Assembly: GCF_028693505.1 (NCBI RefSeq)
Contig: NZ_JAQUVF010000013.1
Location: 1 to 64,000, forward strand
DNA length: 64,000 bases
Source: Oscillibacter sp.
GTDB taxonomy: Bacteria; Bacillota; Clostridia; Oscillospirales; Oscillospiraceae
Direction: 5' to 3'
The notes under the pieces are model-generated. The model saw nothing but the letters and a program-made list of their open reading frames with translations. It was not told where the DNA came from and ran no database searches. Below, one piece after another: positions 18,186 to 26,498 of this stretch; position 1 is the stretch's first letter, and each line of letters starts with the position of its first letter. The position numbers were made by a program, and so were the translations under genes.

Positions 18186-20705
18186 ATGACCGATTTTGAA
18201 GCACGTTACATTGCCGCCCGCAAGGCGGTCATCGCCGGGGACCTCCGGCGGCTGAACCCCATGCAGCGCGAAGCCGCCATGGCGACGGAGGGACCGCTGC
18301 TGCTGCTGGCCGGAGCGGGCAGTGGCAAGACCACCGTCCTCATCCAGCGGGTGTATAACCTGTTGACCTACGGTCGCGGCAGCGACTCGGATGAGGTGCC
18401 CGAGGGCGCGACGGAGGAGGATTTGCAGTTTCTGGAGCGCTTTGTGGAACGGAACGCGCCGGAGGAGGTTGCCCGCGCCCGGCGTCTTTGCGCCGTGGAC
18501 GTCCCCCGGCCGTGGGAGATCATCGCCATCACCTTTACCAACAAGGCGGCGGGGGAGCTGAAGGACCGTCTGGCGGCGCGGCTTGGCCCCATGGCCAACG
18601 ACATCTGGGCCTCCACCTTCCACTCCGCCTGCGTGCGCATCCTGCGCCGGGACATCGACCGCATCGGCCTTGAAAAGGACTTTACCATTTACGATACCGA
18701 CGACGCCAAGCGGGTCATCAAGGATCTGGTGAAGGAACTGAATCTGGATGAAAAGGCCTTCCAGCCCCGGATGGTCCTCTCCGTCATTTCCAGCGCCAAG
18801 GATAAGTACGAAGGACCCGAGGCGTTCGCCAAGAAGCACGATAGCGAAAACGACTGGAAGATGAGCCGCATCGCCAAAATCTACGCCCGGTATACCCAAA
18901 AGCTGCGCGCGGCCAACGCTCTGGATTTCGACGACATCATCTACCATACGGTCACGCTGCTGCAAAAGGAGCCGGAGGTTTTGCAGTACTATCAAAATAA
19001 ATTCCGCTACGTGCTGGTGGACGAGTATCAGGACACGAACCACCTCCAGTACCTGCTGACCTCGCTGCTCTCCGGCGGGCGGAAGAACCTCTGCGTGGTG
19101 GGCGACGACGACCAGTCCATTTACCGCTTCCGGGGCGCCAACATTGAAAATATCCTGAACTTTGAAAAGCAGTACCCGGCGGCGCGTACCATCCGGCTGG
19201 AGCAGAACTACCGCTCCACCCAGAACATTCTGGACGCCGCCAACGCCGTCATCAAAAACAATACCGGCCGGAAGGGCAAGACCCTCTGGACGGACAACGG
19301 CGGCGGCGAGCTTTTGACGGTGAAAACCACCTTCAACGAAAGTGACGAGGCCAACTACGTGGTGGGGGACATTCTGATGGGCGTGAACCGGGGCAGAAAC
19401 TTCCGGGACACCGCCGTGCTCTACCGCATGAACGCCCAGTCCAACGCGCTGGAATACGCCATGAAACGCAACGCCATTCCCTACAAGGTCGTGGGCGGCA
19501 TGAAGTTCTTCGACCGGGCGGAGGTGAAGGACATGCTGGCTTACCTCTGCGTTTTGAATAACCCCATGGACGATTTGCGGCTGCGCCGCATCGTCAACAA
19601 CCCGCCCCGGGGCATCGGCGCCACCACGCTGGACAAAGTCTCCGCGCTGGCGGAGGGGCAGGGTGCGTCCCTCTACGAGGTGCTGCGCAACGCGGATTTG
19701 TTTCCGGAGCTGAAGGCGGCCTCCGCCAAGCTTTTGAAATTTGCGGACCTGATCGATACGCTCCGCCGCGCCGGGGCGGAGCTGGCGCTGCCGGAGTTTT
19801 ATGACGCAGTGTGCGAGCAAAGCGGCTATGTGAAGGCGCTGGAGGAAAAAAACGACATCGAAAGCCGGGGACGCGTGGAAAACGTGCAGGAGCTCAAATC
19901 CAACATTCTTGGCTTTTTGGAGCAGAATCCGGAGGACGCGACGCTCTCGGGCTTCCTCAATGAGATTGCCCTCTATACGGATTTGGACAGTGTGGAAGCG
20001 GACGACAACTGCGTCACCATGATGACCGTCCACTCCGCCAAGGGTCTGGAATTCCCCACGGTTTACGTGGTGGGCATGGAGGAGGGGATTTTCCCCGGCA
20101 CCTCCGCCCAGTACGACATGGACGAGCTGGAGGAGGAGCGGCGGCTTTGCTATGTGGCCATGACCCGGGCCAAGGAAAAGCTGACCATGACCAACGCCCG
20201 CCAGCGAATGCTTTACGGCCGCACCTCGGCCAACCGGCCCTCCCGCTTTCTGGAGGAGGTGCCGGAGGAGAACATGCGCTGGGAGAGCAGACCCGACCGG
20301 GCATTTGCCAATCTGGAGCGGGAGGACGCCCCGGGCGGCGAGCGCAGCTTTGGCGGCGGGAGCTACGGCGATTTCGGCGGGGGCGTCGCCCCACGTACGG
20401 CCCGCCCTGTTACCGGCAGCTATACCAGCGGGGGACCCAGAGAAAACAGCAGCGTGCGCGCCTATCAGGCGGCGGTGCAGCCCCCGCGGCGGCCCATGGC
20501 CGCGCAAAACGCCCCGGCGGCTTCCGCCGCATCGCTCTTGCAGCTTCAACAGGGCGACATGGTGGAGCATACCGCCTTCGGAAAGGGCATGGTGCTCTCC
20601 GTGCGGGCCATGGGCGGCGACTGCCTGGCGGAGGTGGCGTTCGACAAGGTGGGCGCCAAGAAGCTGATGCTCAAGTCTGCGGGCAGCCATATGAAAAAGC
20701 TTTGA
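18186..20705 (+). CDS. pcrA: ATP-dependent 3'-5' DNA helicase, UvrD/PcrA family
   Basis: Superfamily 1 helicase for repair and for clearing RecA or RNA polymerase from DNA. Motifs run in order: the Q-motif region LNPMQREA, Walker A AGAGSGKTT (about residue 41), ITFTNKAAGELK, VDEYQDTN, VGDDDQSIYRFRGA, EQNYRSTQNIL, and late TVHSAKGLEFP and VAMTRAKEKL. Between Walker A and motif Ia there is an extra acidic stretch (about residues 62-100). The C-terminus has a Gly/Arg/Ala-rich linker and then a small Tudor-like domain (GDMVEHTAFGKGMVLSV). In PcrA that domain contacts RNA polymerase. At 839 residues it is slightly long because of the insert and linker. Confidence 0.93.
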   Translation: MTDFEARYIAARKAVIAGDLRRLNPMQREAAMATEGPLLLLAGAGSGKTTVLIQRVYNLLTYGRGSDSDEVPEGATEEDLQFLERFVERNAPEEVARARRLCAVDVPRPWEIIAITFTNKAAGELKDRLAARLGPMANDIWASTFHSACVRILRRDIDRIGLEKDFTIYDTDDAKRVIKDLVKELNLDEKAFQPRMVLSVISSAKDKYEGPEAFAKKHDSENDWKMSRIAKIYARYTQKLRAANALDFDDIIYHTVTLLQKEPEVLQYYQNKFRYVLVDEYQDTNHLQYLLTSLLSGGRKNLCVVGDDDQSIYRFRGANIENILNFEKQYPAARTIRLEQNYRSTQNILDAANAVIKNNTGRKGKTLWTDNGGGELLTVKTTFNESDEANYVVGDILMGVNRGRNFRDTAVLYRMNAQSNALEYAMKRNAIPYKVVGGMKFFDRAEVKDMLAYLCVLNNPMDDLRLRRIVNNPPRGIGATTLDKVSALAEGQGASLYEVLRNADLFPELKAASAKLLKFADLIDTLRRAGAELALPEFYDAVCEQSGYVKALEEKNDIESRGRVENVQELKSNILGFLEQNPEDATLSGFLNEIALYTDLDSVEADDNCVTMMTVHSAKGLEFPTVYVVGMEEGIFPGTSAQYDMDELEEERRLCYVAMTRAKEKLTMTNARQRMLYGRTSANRPSRFLEEVPEENMRWESRPDRAFANLEREDAPGGERSFGGGSYGDFGGGVAPRTARPVTGSYTSGGPRENSSVRAYQAAVQPPRRPMAAQNAPAASAASLLQLQQGDMVEHTAFGKGMVLSVRAMGGDCLAEVAFDKVGAKKLMLKSAGSHMKKL

Positions 20706-20729
20706 GTCAGCTGGCTTTCCATAAAAAAA

Positions 20730-20770
20730 CGCGACGCCGGAGAATTTCTCCGGCGTCGCGATGCTTTTTG
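20730..20770. terminator. Bidirectional terminator
   Basis: A perfect 15-bp inverted repeat (20730-20744 and 20746-20760) flanked by A7 on the left and T5 on the right, between convergent genes. It serves the helicase gene and the minus-strand aldolase gene. Confidence 0.9.
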
Positions 20771-20777
20771 AAAGAGC

Positions 20778-21554
20778 TTACAGCTTTTCGTGAATGTCCT
20801 TCACCAGCTTCTGATAGCCCTGCAGGACCATCAGGATGTCCAGACCCACGGTGATGGAGTCGAAGCCCAGCGCCGCCATCCGGGCGGCGTCCTCCGCGCC
20901 GTTGGCGTAGACCAGAGCCAGCTTGCCGTTTTTGCGGCAGGCGTCCAGCACCCGCTTCTTGGCGGCGGTCACCTCTGCGCACTCCATTTCCATGGGGCGG
21001 CCCAGCGCGATGGAAAGGTCCATGGGGCCGACGAAAATACCGTCCACGCCGTCCATGGCCATGATCTCCTCGATGTGCTCCAGACAGCCCCGGGTCTCGC
21101 ACTGGGGCATCAGCAGCGTCTCGCGGTTGCAGTTTTCCATATAGGCGGTCCCGCCCTGCATGGAAATCTCGTCGGTGCCCCATTTCCCGTCCCGGGTGGG
21201 GGCGAAGCCGCGGTTGCCCAGCGGGGCAAATTTGGCGTATTGAATCAGGGTGCGGACCTCGTCCACAGTCTCCACGGCGGGGACGATCAGCCCCTTAGCG
21301 CCTGCGTCCAGCGGATGCAGCACGGCACGGCGGGAGATTTCGTTGATGCGGACCAAGGGCGTAATCCCGGCGGCGTCCGCTGCGGTGATTGCGGAACTGA
21401 TGAACTCCGTGCCCATGGAGCTGTGCTCGGAGTCGATCAGGATGTAGTCCAAACCGGAACGGGCCATGCTCTCCACGGCGACAGTGGTTTTCAGCTGTGT
21501 AAAGCTGCCGATGGATACTTCGTTGCGCTTTTTCTTTTCCAAGAGAATGTTCAT
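20778..21554 (-). CDS. HpcH/HpaI family aldolase
   Basis: A 258-residue class II metal-dependent aldolase of the HpcH/HpaI family, which cleaves or forms 2-keto-3-deoxy acids to yield pyruvate. Family marks are YILIDSEHSSMG, PLVRINEI, the APLGNRG segment, MPQCETRGCLEHIEEI (metal and pyruvate site) and FVGPMDLSIALG. ATG at 21552-21554 has AGGAG 10 bases upstream. It is the last gene of a minus-strand set with a HAD phosphatase and a DNA glycosylase. The substrate is not defined; relatives use 2-keto-3-deoxyglucarate, -rhamnonate or 4-hydroxy-2-oxoheptanedioate. Confidence 0.88.
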   Translation of the reverse strand: MNILLEKKKRNEVSIGSFTQLKTTVAVESMARSGLDYILIDSEHSSMGTEFISSAITAADAAGITPLVRINEISRRAVLHPLDAGAKGLIVPAVETVDEVRTLIQYAKFAPLGNRGFAPTRDGKWGTDEISMQGGTAYMENCNRETLLMPQCETRGCLEHIEEIMAMDGVDGIFVGPMDLSIALGRPMEMECAEVTAAKKRVLDACRKNGKLALVYANGAEDAARMAALGFDSITVGLDILMVLQGYQKLVKDIHEKL

Positions 21555-21568
21555 ACGTTGCTCACTCC

Positions 21569-22222
21569 TTATTTTTTCCGAGCTTTCTGCTCGGGTAACC
21601 ACAATAACTCTTCAAAGCTGCGGATATAAACGTCGCAAAAGCCGCGCATTTCCCGCTCATCCCCGGCAAAAAAGCTGTCGTACACGCCCACCACCCGCAT
21701 TTTTGCACTCCGGGCACCCTGACAGGCGGAGAGACTGTCGTCAAACACGGTGCACCGCTCCGGTGAAACGCCGTTTTCCTTTGCCGCTGCCAGCCACACG
21801 TCCGCCCGCTTTTTTTCCAGCCCCAGCTGGTGGGCAAAGGTAATATGGTCGAAGTATTTTTCAAGGTCCAGCGTTTTGAGCGCGGTGTGGCAATGCTCCG
21901 GTACGCAGCTGGTCACCACCGCCATCCGCCGACCCTCCGCGCGGCACTGCTTCAGGTAAGCCCGGACGCCGTTTTTGACGCCGACGTGGGCGTAGGCGTC
22001 CTTGGCAAGGTCCATCCATTCGGCGATAATTTCCTCACAGCTCTCGTCCAAATGGCAAAATTCCCTGGTAAACGCAGCGGCAAGGGGCAAGATCGTGTGG
22101 GCCACGCCCTCGTAATAGGCGTGGGTGTACGGCAGGCCCCGACGGGATAAAAACGTCCGGTCCACTTCCTTCCAAACGCCGTTGGAATCGATCAGCGTGC
22201 CGTCCAGATCAAAGAAAAACAT
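21569..22222 (-). CDS. HAD superfamily hydrolase
   Basis: A 217-residue HAD-type phosphatase or phosphoglucomutase-like protein. The nucleophile motif FFFDLDGTLIDSNG begins at residue 2, motif II is VVTSC, and the distal CTVFDDSLSACQGARSAKMRVVGVY provides the Asp pair. A helical cap lies between motifs I and II, as in subfamily I. It ends 14 bases before the aldolase gene and starts 10 bases after the glycosylase gene, so all three are probably one transcript. The substrate is unknown; a small phosphosugar is likely. Confidence 0.85.
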   Translation of the reverse strand: MFFFDLDGTLIDSNGVWKEVDRTFLSRRGLPYTHAYYEGVAHTILPLAAAFTREFCHLDESCEEIIAEWMDLAKDAYAHVGVKNGVRAYLKQCRAEGRRMAVVTSCVPEHCHTALKTLDLEKYFDHITFAHQLGLEKKRADVWLAAAKENGVSPERCTVFDDSLSACQGARSAKMRVVGVYDSFFAGDEREMRGFCDVYIRSFEELLWLPEQKARKK

Positions 22223-22232
22223 CGTGCTGCGA

Positions 22233-22847
22233 TCACTCCTTTACCAGTTGAAAGCGCCATGGAAAGTCCTTGGCCTCCTCGGCGTAGTCCACACCGATCC
22301 GAGGACCCGCGCAGATGCGCTCCGCCGCCGGAGGGGGGCAGGGAAGGCCGATGTCGGCAAGGGATTCGCAAACGAACAGCTCTTCTCCCGTGAGGTCCAG
22401 CCCATTGTCCGCCGTGGTGAGGGCAAAGCCCTTGCAGACTTTGCCGGGGCCGTTGAGGAAATTTTTCTCGCGGTACGGCGTCATGGGCTTTTCCCCAAAC
22501 CGCAGGCGGCGGATGGTCTCCTCGCCCGCCGCGCTCTCCACCGCGCGAATCAGCACCGCCGCCGGTTCGCCCTCCGGCTCCGTCACGAAGTTCAGGCAGT
22601 GGTACATCCCGTAAATCAGGTAGAGGTAGGCGTGGCCGGGGGCCATGAACAAGGTGGAGGTGCGGGCCGTTTTGCGGTAGCCGTAGGCGTGGCAGGCCTT
22701 GTCGCACCGGCCGATATAGGCCTCCGTCTCCGTGATGCGGCCCACCAGAAATTCGCCGTTTAGCCGCCGCACCAAATACGTGCCCAAAAGCTTTTGGGCC
22801 ACGGTTAGCGTGTCGCGCGCATAGAATTCCCGGGAAAGCCTTGCCAT
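22233..22847 (-). CDS. DNA-3-methyladenine glycosylase (AAG/MPG family)
   Basis: Base-excision repair enzyme removing alkylated and deaminated purines. The 204 residues match the human-AAG-like bacterial family: LSREFYARDTLTVAQKLLG at the N-terminus, ITETEAYIG with the catalytic glutamate, the HAYGYRKTARTSTLFMAPG block, YLYLIYGMYHCLNFV, and PGKVCKGFALT near the end. AGGTGGG precedes the start. It is the first gene of the minus-strand trio; its link to the aldolase and phosphatase looks incidental. Confidence 0.92.
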   Translation of the reverse strand: MARLSREFYARDTLTVAQKLLGTYLVRRLNGEFLVGRITETEAYIGRCDKACHAYGYRKTARTSTLFMAPGHAYLYLIYGMYHCLNFVTEPEGEPAAVLIRAVESAAGEETIRRLRFGEKPMTPYREKNFLNGPGKVCKGFALTTADNGLDLTGEELFVCESLADIGLPCPPPAAERICAGPRIGVDYAEEAKDFPWRFQLVKE

Positions 22848-22942
22848 TTTCCCACCTCAATGTTAAAATATCACTCAATTCTGCTTTTTTCTCAAGTACG
22901 CGTCGATTAGTATACCATGAAATGAATACTGGAGCAAGTAAA

Positions 22943-23869
22943 ATGAAAACAAATCGCATTCGTCAAAATGTATTTCCGATGCTGGCGGCCCTGATCTGGG
23001 GCACGGCGTTTGTGGCGCAGAGCGTGGGGGCCAATTATGTGGAGCCCTTCACGTTTAACGCCGCCCGGTCGGGGATTGCCTTCTTATTTTTACTGGCGCT
23101 GTGCGCCGTGTTCCGCTTTTTGCGCAAGCGGGACTTTTACGGCGAGGCTGAGGTCCGCCCCGCTTCCCGGCGGGATCTGGCGATCGGCGGCATCTGCTGC
23201 GGCGTGGCGCTGACCGTTGCAACCAATTTGCAGCAAAAAGGACTGGAGACCACCACCTCCGGCAAGGCGGGCTTCATCACCGCCCTCTACATTGTCATTG
23301 TGCCCGTTGCGGACCTCTTTTTTCACAAAAAAGCGCCCCGGATCATCTGGGTCAGCGTGGCGCTGGCGGTGGCGGGCCTTTACTGCCTGTGCATCACGGA
23401 AAATTTCTCTGTGACCGGCGGCGACCTTTACATTTTGGCGTGCGCGTTCTGCTTTTCCGCCCACATTCTCCTCATCGACCACTTTACGCAAAAGGTGGAT
23501 GGGGTGGCGCTTTCCTGCGTGCAGTTTTTGGTGGTGACGGTGCTCTCCGGCGTGGGAATGCTCGCCACGGAGTCGCCGTCGCTTTCGGCAATCCGTCAGT
23601 GCATCGGGCCAATTTTGTATGTGGGCATCTTGTCCAGCGGCGTGGCGTATACGCTGCAAATCCTTGCCCAGAAGGACTCCAACCCCACGGTGGTGTCCCT
23701 GCTTTTGAGCTTGGAATCCGTGTTCGCCACGCTGGCGGGCGCCGTGGTGCTCCACGACCGGATGAATGGGCGGGAGTATTTCGGCTGCCTTTTGATGCTG
23801 GCCGCGGTGGTGCTGGCGCAGCTGCCACAGCGAAAGCGCTCCGCCGGGAAAGTCCAAGAGACGCTGTGA
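22943..23869 (+). CDS. EamA/DMT family transporter
   Basis: A 308-residue, ten-helix drug/metabolite transporter with two EamA repeats. It begins VFPMLAALIWGTAFVAQ, and the second half has VGILSSGVAYTLQILAQK and LLSLESVFATLAGAVVL, the usual EamA signatures. It exports or imports small metabolites such as amino acids; the substrate is not readable. ATG 22943 with GGAG upstream is chosen over an upstream in-frame start at 22841 that would overlap the divergent glycosylase gene. A terminator follows. Confidence 0.87.
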   Translation: MKTNRIRQNVFPMLAALIWGTAFVAQSVGANYVEPFTFNAARSGIAFLFLLALCAVFRFLRKRDFYGEAEVRPASRRDLAIGGICCGVALTVATNLQQKGLETTTSGKAGFITALYIVIVPVADLFFHKKAPRIIWVSVALAVAGLYCLCITENFSVTGGDLYILACAFCFSAHILLIDHFTQKVDGVALSCVQFLVVTVLSGVGMLATESPSLSAIRQCIGPILYVGILSSGVAYTLQILAQKDSNPTVVSLLLSLESVFATLAGAVVLHDRMNGREYFGCLLMLAAVVLAQLPQRKRSAGKVQETL

Positions 23870-23871
23870 TA

Positions 23872-23910
23872 AAAAAACTCCCCGGTCCCTTGTGGAACGG
23901 GGAGTTTTTT
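23872..23910 (+). terminator. Terminator after the EamA gene
   Basis: A 13-bp perfect repeat (AAAAAACTCCCCG, 23872-23884, with 23898-23910) with T6 at the end. The A-run on the left could also allow use from the minus strand. Confidence 0.9.
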
Positions 23911-23911
23911 G

Positions 23912-23938
23912 TTATAATAATACATTAGGTTATTATAA
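23912..23938. repeat. AT-rich inverted repeat upstream of lepB
   Basis: TTATAATAA (23912-23920) and TTATTATAA (23930-23938) are perfect inverted copies separated by 9 bases. They contain TATAAT-like -10 elements on both strands and lie 88 bases upstream of lepB. They may be a promoter/operator region; the role is unproven. Confidence 0.4.
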
Positions 23939-24025
23939 TATCTGCGAAAAATTGCGCTGCGGCTGATTCATGGGGAAGCGCAGACGAAATGGAACTTAAC
24001 AAAAAGACTTGAGGAGAAAAGCGCC

Positions 24026-24616
24026 ATGCAGGAAAACGAACAGAAAAACGAACGGGAGCAGGGCGGCCGGGACCTGTACGAATGGGTGCAGGCGCTGGTT
24101 TGCTCCGTGCTGGCGGTGGTGGTGGTGTTTACCTTCGCCATCCGGCTGATCGGAGTGGACGGACACTCCATGGTGCCCACGCTGCAGGATGGGGACCGGC
24201 TGCTGGTGCTCAACTCTCTTCTGTACGGCGATTATCGCTATGGCGACATCGTGGTTTTGCGCAAAGAGGCCTTTTTAGAGGAGCCGATCGTAAAGCGGGT
24301 CATCGCCACGGCGGGCCAGACGGTGGATATCGACTTTACCACCGGCGGCGTCTACGTGGACGGCGCGCTGCTCAAGGAGAACTATATCAACGAGCTGACC
24401 TTTGTGGAGGAGGGAACGGAGTTTCCGCTGACGGTGCCGGAGGGCTCCATTTTCGTCATGGGCGATAACCGCAACCACTCCAGCGACAGCCGGGACTCCC
24501 GGCTTGGCACCGTGGACGCTCGCTACGTCATCGGAAAGGCCGTCTTTTTGGCCTTCCCGGGCAAGGACGAGGACACCGAAAAGCGCAGCTTTGGCCGTAT
24601 TGGGGTGATTGCGTGA
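24026..24616 (+). CDS. lepB: Signal peptidase I
   Basis: Membrane serine protease that removes signal peptides from secreted proteins. A charged N-terminus is followed by one membrane helix (about residues 20-43), the nucleophile Ser48 in GHSMVPTL, and the general base Lys90 in IVKRVIATAGQ. The C-terminal GDNRNHSSDSR box is conserved. The 196 residues are the usual Gram-positive length. GAGGAG lies upstream. The stop overlaps the rbgA start as GTGA. It heads the conserved lepB-rbgA-rnhB-yraN order. Confidence 0.95.
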   Translation: MQENEQKNEREQGGRDLYEWVQALVCSVLAVVVVFTFAIRLIGVDGHSMVPTLQDGDRLLVLNSLLYGDYRYGDIVVLRKEAFLEEPIVKRVIATAGQTVDIDFTTGGVYVDGALLKENYINELTFVEEGTEFPLTVPEGSIFVMGDNRNHSSDSRDSRLGTVDARYVIGKAVFLAFPGKDEDTEKRSFGRIGVIA

Positions 24617-25476
24617 ATATACAATGGTATCCGGGTCATATGACCAAGACCCGGCGGATGATCGTCGAACAGATCAAAAATGTAGACGCCGTGTGTGAGA
24701 TTCTGGACGCCAGAATCCCCATTTCCAGCCGGAATCCGGATGTGGACGAGCTGACGGCGGGAAAACCCCGGCTGGTGGTTTTGAATCGGGTGGATCAGGC
24801 CGACCGGGCCGCCACGGAGCAGTGGAGCGCGTGGTTTCGCGCCCAGGGCTATGCCGTGCTGGAGTCCGACGCCAAAAGCGGCAGCGGGACCAAACGGTTT
24901 GCCGGCGCCGTCCGGGAGCTGCTGGCGGATAAGATCCGCGCCTACGCGGAAAAGGGACAAAACCGGGTGCTGCGGGTGATGATCCTCGGCATCCCGAACG
25001 TGGGGAAATCCACCTTCATCAATCAGGTGGCGGGCCGCAAGACCGCAAGAACGGAGGACCGCCCCGGCGTCACCCGGTCCAAGCAGTGGGTGCCCATCGA
25101 CAAGGGGCTGGAGCTTTTGGACACCCCGGGCATCCTGTGGCCGAAGTTTGAGGACCAGAGCGTGGGACTGAACCTTGCCTTTACCGGCGCGGTGAAGGAC
25201 GACATTCTGGATGTGGAGACGCTGGGCTGCCACCTGATGGCATATCTCGCCACCCACTATCCCCAGGCGCTGATGAGCGCCTATAAGCTGACAGCTTTGC
25301 CGGAGGCGGAGGAAAATGAGATCGCCTGGGGGTTTCGACTGCTGGAAGCAGCGGGAAAAAAGCGGGGCTTTTTGGTTTCCGGCGGCGGTGTGGACACGGA
25401 GCGGATGGCAAAAATTCTGCTGGATGAGTTTCGCGGTGGAAAGCTTGGAAACTTTACACTGGAACTGCCGGAATGA
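24613..25476 (+). CDS. rbgA: Ribosome biogenesis GTPase RbgA (YlqF)
   Basis: Circularly permuted GTPase needed for late assembly of the 50S subunit. The G motifs come in permuted order: G4 NRVD at residues 58-61 (usually NKxD, so a conservative variant), G1 GIPNVGKST at 126-134, and G3 DTPG at 170-173. The N-terminus, IQWYPGHMTKTRRMI, is diagnostic. It starts with GTG overlapping the lepB stop, and 287 residues is standard. Confidence 0.95.
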   Translation: MNIQWYPGHMTKTRRMIVEQIKNVDAVCEILDARIPISSRNPDVDELTAGKPRLVVLNRVDQADRAATEQWSAWFRAQGYAVLESDAKSGSGTKRFAGAVRELLADKIRAYAEKGQNRVLRVMILGIPNVGKSTFINQVAGRKTARTEDRPGVTRSKQWVPIDKGLELLDTPGILWPKFEDQSVGLNLAFTGAVKDDILDVETLGCHLMAYLATHYPQALMSAYKLTALPEAEENEIAWGFRLLEAAGKKRGFLVSGGGVDTERMAKILLDEFRGGKLGNFTLELPE

Positions 25477-25487
25477 GGTGGGACGAA

Positions 25488-26111
25488 ATGGACCTTTGGA
25501 TTTATGAACGGGCGCAGTGGGAGCGGGGCGTTTCCACCCTCTGCGGCGTGGACGAGGCGGGCGCGGGGCCGTTGGCGGGTCCGGTGTATGCCGCTGCCGT
25601 CATTTTGCCTCGGGAGGCGGACATCCCCGGTCTCAACGACTCCAAAAAGCTGACGGAGAAGAAGCGGGAAGCGCTGTTCGACATCATTTGCCGGGAAGCG
25701 TCGGCGTGGAGCGTTGCCCGGGTGGAGGCGGCGGAGATCGACGAGATGGACATTCTCAATGCCCGGATGCTGGCAATGCAGCGGGCCATCGACGGCCTTT
25801 CCATCCCTCCGGACCTCTGCCTCATCGACGGAAACCGGGACCACGGCAGCCGGTATGAAATTTCCGCGCCCCACGAGACCATCGTGGGCGGAGACGGGAA
25901 AAGCGCATCCATCGCGGCGGCGTCCATTCTCGCCAAGGTCAGCCGGGACCGCTACGCGGCGGGAGAGCTGGACGCGCAGTATCCCCAGTATCAGTTCGCA
26001 AAGCACAAGGGCTACGGGACCAAGCTGCACTATGCACTGCTGGACCAGTACGGCCCCTGCCCGGCGCACCGCGTGACCTTCCTGAAAAAATGGGAGGCAA
26101 GGCGACCGTGA
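25488..26111 (+). CDS. rnhB: Ribonuclease HII
   Basis: Cleaves RNA in RNA-DNA hybrids and initiates removal of misincorporated ribonucleotides. GVDEAGAGPLAGPVYAA contains the catalytic Asp22-Glu23 pair; LCLIDG and ASILAKVSRDR supply further active-site positions. The last G of the usual DEAGRGPLAGPV has A-G here (DEAGAGP), a tolerated change. ATG 25488 is preferred, with GAGGTGGG spaced correctly; ATG 25473, overlapping rbgA, is the alternative and adds 5 residues. Confidence 0.93.
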   Translation: MDLWIYERAQWERGVSTLCGVDEAGAGPLAGPVYAAAVILPREADIPGLNDSKKLTEKKREALFDIICREASAWSVARVEAAEIDEMDILNARMLAMQRAIDGLSIPPDLCLIDGNRDHGSRYEISAPHETIVGGDGKSASIAAASILAKVSRDRYAAGELDAQYPQYQFAKHKGYGTKLHYALLDQYGPCPAHRVTFLKKWEARRP

Positions 26112-26467
26112 GCACCACAAAAGCCGCCGGGGACCGGGGCGAGGCGGAGACGGCCCGGTATCTGCGCGCAAGGGGGTACACGCTGCTGGCAAGCCAGTGG
26201 CGCTGTCGGTTCGGAGAGCTGGATCTGGTGGCCAGAAGCCGCCGGGGAACGATCTGCTTTGTGGAGGTCAAGCTCCGCAGCGCCGGCACCATCGCGCTGC
26301 CCCGGGAATTCGTGGATGCGCGCAAGCAATCCCGTCTGCGATCGGCGGCATCGGCCTATCTCGCCGCCCATGAGCTGGATGCGCCCGCCCGTTTCGACGT
26401 GGCGGAGGTCTACGAGGAAAAGGACGGCAGTCTCCGGGTGAACTATCTGGAAAACGCCTTTGAATAG
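26108..26467 (+). CDS. YraN family protein (UPF0102)
   Basis: A 119-residue member of UPF0102, a predicted small endonuclease-fold protein of unknown role that regularly sits beside rnhB. Nuclease-fold positions visible are GELDLVAR and ICFVEVKLRS, the D-ExK pattern of the restriction-endonuclease superfamily. GTG 26108 overlaps the rnhB stop (GTGA) and has GGGAGG upstream; ATG 26090 is an alternative with a poorer context. Confidence 0.88.
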   Translation: MSTTKAAGDRGEAETARYLRARGYTLLASQWRCRFGELDLVARSRRGTICFVEVKLRSAGTIALPREFVDARKQSRLRSAASAYLAAHELDAPARFDVAEVYEEKDGSLRVNYLENAFE

Positions 26468-26498
26468 AGAATGACCACTGGAAAGTGAGGAAAAGAAG

